64,000 bases of DNA, from assembly GCA_013407085.1 (NCBI GenBank), contig JACCGJ010000626.1, positions 1-64,000 of the forward strand. Reading direction: 5' to 3'. The number at the start of each line of letters is the position of its first letter. Positions within the stretch are counted from its first letter, which is position 1. Shown piece by piece: positions 52,335 to 62,766 of the stretch. The DNA comes from Atriophallophorus winterbourni (Eukaryota > Platyhelminthes > Trematoda > Plagiorchiida > Microphallidae). The notes under the pieces were generated by a model. The model searched no databases. It worked only from the letters and a program-made list of their open reading frames with translations, and was not told where the DNA came from. A program made the translations under genes and the position numbers.

Positions 52335-52440
52335 CTCATCTGTCTAGGCTTGGGCAACCTGACAGTATCCTAGACCACGTTCAGTCTCTGACTGTGCGGC
52401 ACCTTGCCTGGATCAGGCTTGTGTTTTAATACCATACCAT
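52335..52440 (+). repeat. SINE-S copy 12, 3' half
   Basis: atctgtctaggcttgggcaacctgacagtatcctagaccacgttcagtctctgactgtgcggcaccttgcctggatcaggcttgtg, then an ataccataccat tail. Confidence 0.85.
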
Positions 52441-53154
52441 ACCGAGGGCTTCTATCTAGCTGTTATTGTAATCAATGTGGTAATACTTCGTTTGGCTCTG
52501 TATCATCGCACTGTTTCAATTATCCCGGGCAGTACGAAAATGGGCATTGCATAGCAGTCGGTGTATTTGCTTGTGACAGGTTTCTCAACCAAAAGTCTTG
52601 ACTCGAGTGAACCATCGAGACTGGCAAACAATGTGCAAACCTCGGTTCTTTTATTTTTTCCTTTGTTTCGAATTGCGGCTGTGAGATATGTTTCTATTCG
52701 AACCAAGAGCAGACTATTTAGTGCTACTGTTGATCGCGGGATGGAGATGTGAGCACCATAATATAATGTCGCGCGGTGTTTAGGCTGTCGTGTTCTAACA
52801 TGATCTGCCTTGCATTTTTTGATCTCTTAACAGTTTAAGAGTATCAAATGACTCGTACTTGAACCAACTGTTTCTACAACGAATCGAAAGCTGCGTTCGA
52901 AATTTCAGCTCTGGACTAGTTGGTAGAAACCTAAGCGGACTGTGTGCGGATTACTGTTGAGTGGTCTCTTTAACAAGGCACGTGGAAGCAAAAGGTAAAA
53001 AACTGATGAGGGAGCAAGCATCCATCCATCACAGCCGACTGGCGGTTTCATGCTGCTTGCGCTCATCAGGATCCACATGCGCTTGAAACTGATAAGAGAT
53101 TTTCCGAAGAGTAGTGGAAGAATTGTAGCAAAGGTTACTGACGCATTCAGCAAC
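52441..53154. other. Stretch without a firm gene
   Basis: A segment at 52580-52644 (encoding FSTKSLDSSEPSRLANNVQTS after tgtgacag) looks exon-like but its donor is weak. Nothing else is supported. Confidence 0.25.
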
Positions 53155-53250
53155 TAATCGGCTTAGGCAACCTGACAGTATTTAGCCCACGTGCAGTCTC
53201 TGACTGCGGCCTGGATCAGGCTTGTGTTTTCATATCATACCAACTAATCG
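53155..53250 (+). repeat. SINE-S copy 13, 3' half
   Basis: cggcttaggcaacctgacagtatttagcccacgtgcagtctctgactg, then cctggatcaggcttgtgttttcatatcat. Confidence 0.85.
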
Positions 53251-53679
53251 GAAATACTTAGGGAACGGATCGATTAATCATGTCAACGCAAAGTAATGTT
53301 TCGCTTTGACATAGGCTCCGGTGACGCGGATACGTGATTGAGTTGCACTCCATCCATCACTAGTTTATCTATAAACGGTGCAGTGAACCTACGGGCTGTC
53401 AAGTCACGTAGGCACAGCCAGGATCAATCTGCATGACCCATGGTATCTGGTTCCTTGATAAACCTCTTGGTTCTATTTCATCGGTAAACGTGTGCTCATT
53501 CTTATTCAATAAGGACGTGATGTGCATGGAAGCCAGCTTCAAGATTCTATTTATCGCTACTGGTGTACGCTATGCAAACCAAGTATCGAAGGCCTCCTGC
53601 AGAATATTAACTCTGCTGATTCTCTGAAATACCTCCACGTCTGTGCCAGCTGTGTGCTCAGCGAAAGGTTCGGCGGTGG

Positions 53680-53800
53680 TGTCTGAGGATGTGGTGGTTT
53701 TTAGCAGGGCAAGCCTTCTTCCTATATAAAGCCACAAAAATCTAAAGATCACAATATGAGGCGGCGAATGTAAGTCACTGCCCCTTGTCATATCTAAGGA
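53680..53800 (+). repeat. Possible third copy of the Pao 3' internal block
   Basis: aggatgtggtggttttt..gcagggcaagccttcttcctatataaagccacaaaaatc..gtaagtcac resembles 12965-13075 and 17145-17270 (gtggtg..tagcaaac..ttccctataaaaagccac). No LTR or coding block accompanies it. The similarity is partial. Confidence 0.35.
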
Positions 53801-53889
53801 CATTGTATGATGCGCAAGGGAAAACTGCAGTCACGTTCGACACAACCGGGTTATCGAGCACCGAACTGGAAATTTCCCTGAAAAGCGAG

Positions 53890-56790
53890 TGCGAACCGCT
53901 TCGTCGACCATCAATACGTGCTAACCTATCTCGCTCCACTGCCTTGTGAGTCAAGCCAACGCGCTAGTCTCCGGGTAGGACCCCCTAAACGAAATCTCCC
54001 CTACTTCGGTGTTGGCAAACGGTAGTATCACACCTACGTTCAATGATGAAGCTGATGACAATGTCACATACTCGAAAGCTATTCTTGAGAATCCACTTCG
54101 CAAGCACACGTCATTCTCCTCCCTGATGCACTTTGGACCATCAAAGCTGGACGCATACCGTCGTAACCAACTGTTCAGACACAGGTGTACATTTCCAGCG
54201 CTCTCCTCCGACCGCATGCTCCTATTAGGCTTGCATCGTTCAATGTCCATAACCTGCAACAACCAGAGCAACAGTCTGGTCTTACCCCCTCTCTAGAGAC
54301 ACTAGGTATCGACATGTTTTGCCTATCGGAAACTCGTCTTCGTGACATTGATTAGATATTTAAACTGAGTTTTCCCATGCCTTCTGAGATAAGTTCTACT
54401 TGCGTGTGTCCAGTGATCCCGTTGCTTCCTCTATCGGTCTAGCTGGAGTTGGAATTATTCTTAGCCAGAAAGCGGAACCCTTTTCTAGATTGGATACCCG
54501 TGAATAGCCGACTGCGTAGCGAGATTTCAGGGTTACAGCAGAGTGAACAAGCACAGTGATCTCGGCTTACGCACCCACGAACTGTGGGGCATATGAGGTG
54601 AAGGACGATTTCTACGAAGAACTTGGTTCTCTCTGAACGAAGCACGTTGAGGCTATATAGCAGTGGTTGCCGGCGATTTTAATGCCCGGGTTTCATGTAT
54701 AGTGCATTCTGTGCGCTTCCTTGGACGGAAGTATGAGATGTCAGGTGACCGAACAGACAATGGAGAGAGATTGTTTTCTCTCTGTGACGACCAACGCCTC
54801 TTCCTTGCCTCCACAAATTTTTAACATCCCAAACGCCAGCTAGTTATCTGGCAATCGCCCACGTACTTTGGCGCAGCTTGACCATATTGCGGTGAGCTAC
54901 AGGTGGCGAGGTAGTGTCAAAAACTGCAGATCTTGTTGGAATACCAGTGTAGATTCTGATCACGCTTTAGTGTGCTCAACCTTCAATTCGGAGGTAAACA
55001 CATAAGCTAGATGCAAACGCTTTATCACTGCGTAAAGTAAAAGCCAGATTTTGAGATATTCAATCGGCTTCCGTTTCAAAAAATCGGCTGGTCGAGCTGA
55101 TTCCTCATTGGCACTAATTTGAGCAAGCACTCTGCTAAAAAATGCTGCAAAGTCTCGTCAACCATCACCGCTGAACTCTTCTGAGTCGCTCATTCTCCTT
55201 GTACAACACCGTGCCTTATCGAGTAGTTTAGAGTATGAAGACGATTGGAAGCGCCTTAAACTCCTGATCAAAGATAGTCTGAGGCGTGACCGTGAGATTT
55301 CATGGAAAGAACGCGCCTCGGAGATGGAAAGAGCGTCAGCTATGCGCAACATGCGAAGACTTTACCAACTGATTGGTGTCTGTGGCCCTAAGCCACAAGG
55401 ATTGTGTGAAACCATCCTCGAGGTTGATGGCTCTCGCACAACGAGCCTTCATATATGTTTAGAAAGATGGAGAGATTATTATAGTCACCAGTTTAATCAG
55501 CACATTTCTTTAAACAATGCCGACATCACTCAATCTCCTTTGCAATTACCCGTGTCGCTAGCCCCACCCAGTGTGGAAGAAATACGAAGAGATACCCAAT
55601 TACTAAAGCGACACGGCGCCGGGTCCCCACGATCTCCACCCGGTGCTCAAAGGTTTGGATGGATGAGAAGGTACCTGCCTCATGGGGTGAATCGCTATTA
55701 ATACCAGTCCATAAAAATGGAGTACGGAACGAATGTCGCAACTATCGATTATTTGCTAGAAGACCGACACCTGTATCAGCAGCCTGTCATTGTGGTGTTT
55801 CTGGATATTAGAGCCGCCTTTGTCCCGGATGACAGATCCGCCTATGGAAGTGCTTACTTCGCAATGGAATCCCTTCGAAGTACGTCGCTATCCTAAAGGA
55901 CTTATACGTTCACTTGATAGGAAGGATAAGGCTGTACGATAGCCTTTCAATGCAATTCAACACTACTACGGGTGTAAGACAGGGCTGTCCAAGCTCCCCG
56001 TTCTTGTTCAACTTTGCGATCGAAGACGTCATCCGGAGTGCTCTTAGTGGATTCAACTCCACGGGTGGAGTTGAACTCCTTCCTGGTTGGCGTATCGTGG
56101 ACTTTGATTATGCTGATGATGTTAGCTTACTGGGCGAAGACCCAACACTTATCCAACAGGAATTGGATATGATTGCAGTGGAAACATCTAAGTATGGTCT
56201 ATTCTTTTCGCCAAGTAAATACAAAGTGCTCTTTTAAGACTGGTCAGGTGAGCTGCCAAATTTTGCGATAAATGACCTGGTTCTCGATCATGTTGTGCAG
56301 TTCACCTACTTAGGAAGTCTGGTGGTTGCTGTGGGTCGAATAGAGATTTAGATCACGTCCAGAATTGCTAAGGCCGGACTGGCATTCACTGTACATAAGT
56401 AACTCTGTAAGGGACGTGATTTGAGTTTGTAAGGAAATATATATTCCGTATCGGAAAGAACAGTATTGTTATACGAAAGTGAATGCTGGACAGTTCGCGC
56501 AGATGTTAGGAGTCTGGAGTTCTACCGAGGTTGTTTGTCAAGGATTGCTCACGTTCGGTGGAAAAACCACTTTGCAAATTTGAAGTCAGTGGCCGCGTCT
56601 TAGGAAGCAACGGCACTAGCCGCCAGACAGCCATTAGCCGACGTCTTCTCCGCTCATTGGGGCAAGTCCTGTGCAAGAACCCTGCCCGATTACTATGCCG
56701 AGTGCTCTATGACCCAGCTGGTAGAGACTGAAAACTAGTGGCTGGTGGTGCTGGAGACACCGCTTTGTATCTAAATTCCCATAACATTTC
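53890..56790 (+). mobile_element. RTE-like LINE H2 (plus), nearly whole length, degraded
   Basis: A leading open segment (54009-54296) precedes the endonuclease: LASFNVHNLQ and LGIDMFCLSETRLRD (54230-54345), GLAGVGIILSQKAE, VISAYAPTNCGA and DFNARV, all in changing frames to about 54700. Spacer and RT follow. The 3' end at about 56745-56790 (ggtgctggagacaccgctttgtatctaaattccca) is shared with 42467-42500. It is the same family as H1 (RLS..VSGQAGVGIVLSERAE). Confidence 0.8.
55158..56760 (+). pseudogene. LINE H2 spacer, RT and C-terminal domain
   Basis: The spacer reads RHISWKERASEMERASAMRN and LERWRDYYSHQFNQH (55260-55510). The first half of RT is largely lost after EEIRRDTQLLKRHGAGSP: only VIVVFLDIRAAF remains (about 55790). 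The second half is open (55914-56237): TTGVRQGCPSSPFLFNFAIED and FDYADDVSLLGE (56099-56134, catalytic YADD), then FFSPSKYKVLF, stop. The C-terminal domain continues in other frames (QFTYLGSL, 56300; LYESECWTVRADVRSLEFY, 56470-56525; RQPLADVFSAHWG). Dead. Confidence 0.82.
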
Positions 56791-57240
56791 ATGACTCGCG
56801 GATCACTACAAAATGTCGTTAATGCTACGGCGTGCCGGGTAGGCGACGCGCCTCATGCTCTCCAACTGGCTGGGGTCAAAAGTAAGCAAATTGGGTCCCT
56901 TAATACTTGCTCCCTACTATCTCACCCTGGAAAGTCAGAACGCTCCTCGATCCAATGCATCACGATACGCAGTCTCTGCAACTATGGCTGCTTGTTGGAG
57001 AATGCTTCGGGTAGCGTCAAATTTTGCTCACTCTTTCCACTGATCCGCATATCTTCGGGCCGACAAAATTCTACCGAACACCCACTTTGCGAACCGGACC
57101 AGAAATTGGAACGCCGGGTCGAGCATTTCAGCATCTTGCTAAATCGGCACTACCAACGGCTGTTTCCAAGTGAGGCATATAATGTTTCCTGCGATCAGCC
57201 ATTGCGCGAAGAAATCATCGGAGCCATTGACGACTAAGTA
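56791..57240 (+). pseudogene. Another RTE-like LINE fragment: endonuclease start and spacer
   Basis: The frame 56791-57237 reads IGSLNTCSLLSHPGKSERS, YGCLLENASGS and then EPDQKLERRVEHFSILLNRHYQ. The last block is the standard pre-RT spacer of RTE-like LINEs (WxEHFxxLLN). Endonuclease and RT cores are absent, so this is a deletion derivative, cut at about 57240. Confidence 0.55.
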
Positions 57241-57289
57241 ACAACAAGTCGCTTGACAAAGGCGGCGTCCCACTGAGGTGTACAAGGCT

Positions 57290-59393
57290 TGTTATTCCGT
57301 TCTGATTAAACCACTACATGATTTGTATTCTAAGATATGGGAAGTAGAGGAGCTTTTACGCGACCGGGGCACTGATTCACATCTTCTTTCTAACCCCGCT
57401 TATATTATTCTAATTACTGAATCTTGGACAATAAAGATCAGATCGTGAAATTTTGATTCCAGCCTATCACATTTTTCAGAAAGACCGCGTTTCAAAATGT
57501 GGAGGAGGATGTCTTGTTTATGTTCATTCTAACCTCCACGCAAACATCATCATTTCATCCGTCTTTGATCATATCGAAGATTCTATCTGGCTTGCAATAC
57601 CGGCTTTTGATCTCTTAATTGGATGCATCTACTACCCACCGGCTACTGCTTCTTCAACGCTTGACCGATTGCTTCATAGAAGCCTCTCTCCGCCCTTTCC
57701 GCTATAAATTAATTACAGGAAATTTTAACCTGCCTACATTTAACCGGGTAGAGTGTACCGATATAAATATTAATTTTTTCCAATGCCATCAAACTATTAG
57801 GTTATACACAGGTTATACACGTGAAATCAATATTCTTGACCTTGTCCTCAGTCTGAATATCACACTTTCTAGCTTGAACGTATCCATCATTTTTTTAATG
57901 GCGATCATAATATTAATTCGTTCGAATTGAGTTGCAATAGTATAATGACTAGTGTTAGAAAACCACGTATAATTAGTCACCTATACCGGAAAATCTTTGA
58001 ATACCTTATTGAAAACGAAGATTGGACTGAATTTTTCTTTTCTGATAATTTTAATAAAATCTCTGAAATCTTTCATGATAAGCTAGCTGAGTTACTACAG
58101 AAATCTACTACTACACATACTAGACGCCCCAAACTGAGTAAAGCTCATAAGTTAGAAAAGCGTATCGCTTATTTAACGTCATGTGCTCGTTATAAGCATG
58201 ACATATCTTCTTTTTAGCATGTATACGAACTATCTGACACGCTAGTGAAAATGGTAAATCACAAACTGATTTCTGATGAGTGTACAGCCCTCAAATCCAG
58301 TGATAAACAGAAATCATTATTTAAATTACTGAAAGCTACGACATCGGGAAATTCTGATAGCATAAGCTACATCATTGAAAAAAACAACCTGGTAATGATT
58401 GCACAGTAGTAACTGAGCCTTTTGCTGTTTGCGAAGAATTTCTTGTATTTTCAGTGCTTCATATAATAACAAATCGTATCCGGATGTACTCACACTCCCT
58501 TCATGCAATACGTTAGACACCATTACAATTAAACTATCTGACATACGTAAAGTTTGTAAGCATTTTGCAATCTCTTACAAACCTGACGAAACAGGTTTCG
58601 TACCATCAATTTGGAAAATGGGATCTCAAGATTTTTTTCTAATTACTACTTAATTTCTTCAATGTATCTATCAAATCACTAACATTCCCCGTTGAAGGGA
58701 AACATTCAGTTGTTATTCCTCGACATAAGCGGAGTCATACAAGGAAGCGTCTTAGGTCCATTACTCATCTTGATATTTATTACCTATATACTATCTGTCA
58801 TATCACACTGTAAGAACGTTTTGTTTGCAGATGATATAAAAGTCGCCGTAGCCTTTCCATCTAACCAGACTAGCCACTATATATCAAAATTGAACCAGGA
58901 CCTGGATGCTCTACTTCAACGGAGTATTCGAAACGGTCTTGAGTTCTCTACCAATAAATCTACTTTCATAAATAATACACAACTACAATCAGCAGCATGT
59001 GTACGTGATTTAGGTTATCGATATTCTGGATCACTTTCATTTCATGAACAAATTTGCTGCTTGATATCTAAAACAAAAAAGAATATAGATTTATTTCATA
59101 GATTCATCTCTCCACCCCAGTGCAAGCTGGAACTTTACAAGTTACACACTACTTTTATTAGATTACTGCAATATTATATCTAGCAATATTACTCGGTCTG
59201 ATAGTTATGCTTTAGAAGGCATCCAACGTTCTATCATACGATCCATTACCACCATTTCGGATAAGCATTCATATAAGGAAAGATGTGAGATCCTAGGATT
59301 GGAACCATTATGGTTTCGAAGAATACGACAAAATCTTTTACTTTGTTTTTACAAAATATTGAAAAATGATATGATCGACATTCATTTACAATT
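57290..59393 (+). pseudogene. LINE-C copy (plus): endonuclease to RT and thumb
   Basis: Endonuclease pieces: SKCGGGCLVYVHSN and IWLAIPAFDLLIGCIYYPP (57453-57700), LITGNFNLPTFN (57708-57745), NILDLVLS (about 57830). Spacer: LSKAHKLEKRIAYLTSCARYK (58130-58190). RT: part of the region before the palm is lost near 58650-58700, then GVIQGSVLGPLLILIFITYI and LFADDIKVAVAF (58692-58860, catalytic box), KFSTNKS-like and VRDLGYRYSGSLSF, LYKLHTTFIRLLQYYI, stop, and LGLEPLWFRRIRQNLLLCFYK to 59393. It is split there by RTE fragment R2, and resumes at 60478. Confidence 0.8.
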
Positions 59394-60477
59394 GTTGATG
59401 TTGGCCTCCTTTGGCCGATGTCGACAATGGATGTACATCACAATCGCATGAATTTTCATGTTCTACAGCTTTTTGAATGACTAAGCAGTCCGATTCTGTA
59501 GGAACAATTCCTCCCGCAGCGCTGGCAATGATAGTCAGAACTCGGTTGTATTGCGTCAGTTGCACGCCGGCGGCGTGACCTGAGTTCAGCTGCCAAGAGA
59601 TGTATCTACTCCTCTTGAGCTTGCAGATGACGCTTTACACAATGCCTCCAATGTGACCGGTCAAGAGCAAGTTCTTCTCAACTCGCCGAATCAATGCCAA
59701 GAGTTTTCATATCACTTTTGCAAACGTATTTGTACCGCAAGTGCGGTTTGCTCAAAGGTCGATTTCCTAATTGCAAATCACCATAGAGTAGATCTTTCGG
59801 AATACGATATTTTCCATTCTGTAGACATGACCGAGTCACTGCAGGTGGCGCTGTCGTAATAGGGTGAACATGCTCTGTAGACCAGCTTTTGAAAGCACTT
59901 CAGCATTATTCACTCTGTGCATCCACGACACGTTCAAGATACGACGGATTCTTCGTAGATGGAAAGCATTCAGCTTCCGTTCGTGTCTTGCGTGGGTGGT
60001 CCAGGTTTCACGGCCGTACAGTAAAGCATTTAGTACTCACGCGCTGCATACCACCATCTTTGTCTTTACAGTCAGCTTACGTTTACCCCAAACACGAGAG
60101 TTCAATCGGGACAGAAAGACAGCTGCTCTGCCAATCCGCTTATCAATCTCCGTGTCTAGTGAGAGTTTATCCGCAATGGTTGAACCAAGTTATGTAAAAC
60201 GTACTGATTCAAGCTGACAGTTTCCAACAGTTATGATGGGAGGTGATACAGTCCCTTGGCCAAGGACTTTGGTCTTGCTCATGCTGATTGTTAGACCAAA
60301 GTCTTTGCATGCCGAAGAAAAATAGTCCATTAGCGACTGGAGGTTCTCTTTGGAATGAGCAATAAACGCTGCATCTTCGGCAAATAGCAGGTCACGGATT
60401 AAGACATTTCGTGCCTTGGTTTTTGCTCTCAACCGGTTCAGGTTGAAAAGCTTGCCATCACTTCGTGTGCGTAGGTG
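59394..60477 (-). mobile_element. RTE-like LINE fragment R2 (minus), inserted in LINE-C, 10-bp duplication
   Basis: The insert is flanked by atttacaatt at 59384-59393 and 60478-60487. On the minus strand it contains the R1-type palm (RDLLFAEDAAFIAHSKENLQSLMDYF, 60190-60432), then the C-terminal domain and 3' UTR, with extended identity to R1 (7560-8256 and 8746-9103). It begins inside RT (5' truncation), as expected for a LINE insertion. FAEDAAF replaces FADDAAF, so the catalytic box is mutated. Confidence 0.85.
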
Positions 60478-60740
60478 ATTTACAATTAGATTTCAAGAAG
60501 TCTGAAGTATATAATCTTCGACATAAAAAACAAAATATGTATACCGAAAATTCACAATCGGGTACTAAAAGAATTTTTATTTCTAAATCTTCTCCTTTAT
60601 GGAATTTACTTCCTAATAATGTAAGACTGAGCAGTTCATTGACTGAATACAAAATGTAGCTCAACTCATTTTAATTGCGAATAGATTAGCCAGGCTGTTT
60701 AATATTAATACATTTCCCGATAATTTATACTTATAAAGCA
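60478..60740 (+). pseudogene. LINE-C copy (plus), C-terminal end after the R2 insertion
   Basis: The frame continues from the interrupted LINE-C exactly across the 10-bp duplication (..HLQL then DFKKSEVYNLRHK). It holds RIFISKSSPLWNLLPNNVRLSSSLTEYKM, then a stop at 60657 and further C-terminal-like sequence to about 60735. It is the same domain as at 2-232. Confidence 0.8.
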
Positions 60741-61514
60741 TTGAAGGCTTTTATTTTGTTAGCTAAAAACTTTAAGTGTCATAACCTTTCATTAGAATAT
60801 ACTTTTCAGAATTATTGAAATTCAAAAAATAATCTTTAGTTTAAGTTCAAGTTGCACAGATGGTTAAAATCCAATCACGCGCGCAGATTTCCTTCGACAT
60901 TATGCGGTTGAGCACCCGGCACTTCGATATTGAGTATACAGTTAGTACGTTTCACACGTTTATGTTTCCGGATATCTGGAAAGTAAGATGGGGGTTCTCT
61001 TCCCAATACTTGAAATGGTGATACCACTCATGTCCCCGGGACTCGGTGAAATGAATTCCCAAACCGTTTATATGTGTTTGAAATTGCATACTGAACATCA
61101 TTCATGAGTAAACAGTGCGATTCGGACCTACCCGAATGGTAATTAACCCATTTCCTATATTTCAAACATTAAGTGTAATTTTGTAAAAATATGGATTTTT
61201 ATTAATTGATTTTTTAAAAATATTTCCATTTTGTTTTACACAACTACTATGTGTACGAATGTTACCCAACTATTATTTTTTGGACGCTAACAAAAAAGTT
61301 ATTATGTTCGACCTTCACATTTGTAAAATCACCGTTTTATTTGATGTACTAGTTCATATGAACAAATGTTCATGTATTGAATGATTTGGTTTATCCGAGA
61401 ATATACAATAATATTATTTTTGTAAAAAAAGATATGTTCGATGGTTATCCGGTGGAATTCTGCGAATTCGTCAAAGCTTTTGAGATGACAATCGAAGACC
61501 GCATATCTAATGAT
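60741..61514. other. AT-rich stretch, probably LINE-C 3' UTR at the left, otherwise unassigned
   Basis: No open frame or repeat is recognised. The short ORF 61329-61616 (-) overlaps the E4 tail and is not supported. Confidence 0.3.
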
Positions 61515-62766
61515 TTTCAGTTCAGTAGGCACATGACAGTAAGTGGCTGACAAGCAAATCCAACTCCCAGAATTTCTTTTGGTGAAAAGCAGCGGAGGAG
61601 CACCCACGACTGCCAAAGGGTCAATCCTTTTTCTCCGTGTGGAACCTCTGATGGTCGTAGGACTAGGAGAATGTAGTTGGGGAGCACTGCGCTATAATTG
61701 ATGCCTTGCCGAAAGGTAATTTTCTTTTTTCTCCGTTTGCAATCTCTAATTATCGCGGTGCCGGGCGATTTACCGGATGGTAGTAGGACAGCAATTCGCA
61801 ATAATCGATGCTGGAAAAAAGAAAAGGCAGTTTCTCCTCGCCAGCACCGTGAGAGGTCAGCTGATATAGAATCAAGAATAAGAAGATTCTCTAAAATTGC
61901 TACAATGAATAGCGAGCAAAATGGAGGACAACCTAAGCATGGCGATCGTTGGATGTAATCAGAGAATGAATTACCCCATTCACGGTCTAAACCCTGCTTG
62001 AAAGTTGAGACGAAACTACAGAAGATAAGTTCTTCAGGGAGATTGTTCCAGAAGTTGACCACCCTGAAGCTGAAAATGTTTTTCCTAGAATCTAGGCGAC
62101 ATTGTTCCTTAGCAAGCTTGAGTGCGTGTCCACGAGTGCCCAGATTAGGACTTAAGGTAAAGATGTCATCTGGATTAACGCCGCTTAAACCCTTTAAGAT
62201 CTTAAAGGTTTCAATCAAATCACCTCTCAAACGACTATGCATAAGAGAGAAAAAACCCAGAGCACCTAGGCGATCAGCATAACGTTTCTCACGATGACCC
62301 TCAATCATGCGTGTTGCTAGTCGCTGGACGCTTTCAAGTCGAATGATATCCTTTTGGTAGTGAGGACACCAGCCTGCACACAATATTCCAAATGCGGCCT
62401 GACTAAGGCCTTGTAGAGTGGCAGGAACACGTTGGGACATTGGCTGGAAAGCACCACCTTAAACCGGAAGAGCACATTGCATGCACGTTGCGCTGTAACA
62501 GCGTATTGGTCCTCCCATTTGAAGTCAGCTCTAACTAGAACACCCAAGTCCTTAACCCGCTGTGTGGCGTCAACGCTAATAGGAGTACCTGACACCTGGA
62601 CTCTGATCTTGTCGACCAGAGCAGATAAGAGTTGGCACTTATTGAGGTTCGGTGGGAGGTCCCACCGTATGGACCAGTCAATGACCCGCTCGAGGTGGTG
62701 CATCAGAGTATACTCATTCGTTGAACCCATGAACTTCAAGTCATCCGCGAAAATGAAGCACGGCAC
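61515..62766 (-). mobile_element. CR1/Jockey-like LINE E4 (minus), RT palm to tail
   Basis: From right to left: FIFADDLKFMGS (about 62755, the catalytic box), IDWSIRWDLPPNLNKCQLL, RVKDLGVLVRADFKWEDQYAVTAQRA, LYKALVRPHLEYCVQAG (62317-62766), then in another frame PHYQKDIIRLESVQRLATRM, GTRGHALKLAKEQCRLDSRKN and FWNNLPEELI (61990-62440). A 3' UTR follows with a stem-loop (61835-61855) and an end at ttttcagttcagtagg (61515). Its right edge stops exactly where hAT sequence begins, so it may be interrupted rather than truncated. Confidence 0.85.

Noticed and set aside
54009..54296. 95-codon plus ORF as a separate gene
   Set aside because: It leads directly into LINE H2 endonuclease sequence in another frame and is better taken as the element's leader or N-terminal part.
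61329..61616. 95-codon minus ORF
   Set aside because: It starts in the 3' tail of LINE E4 and runs through AT-rich DNA with no recognisable features.
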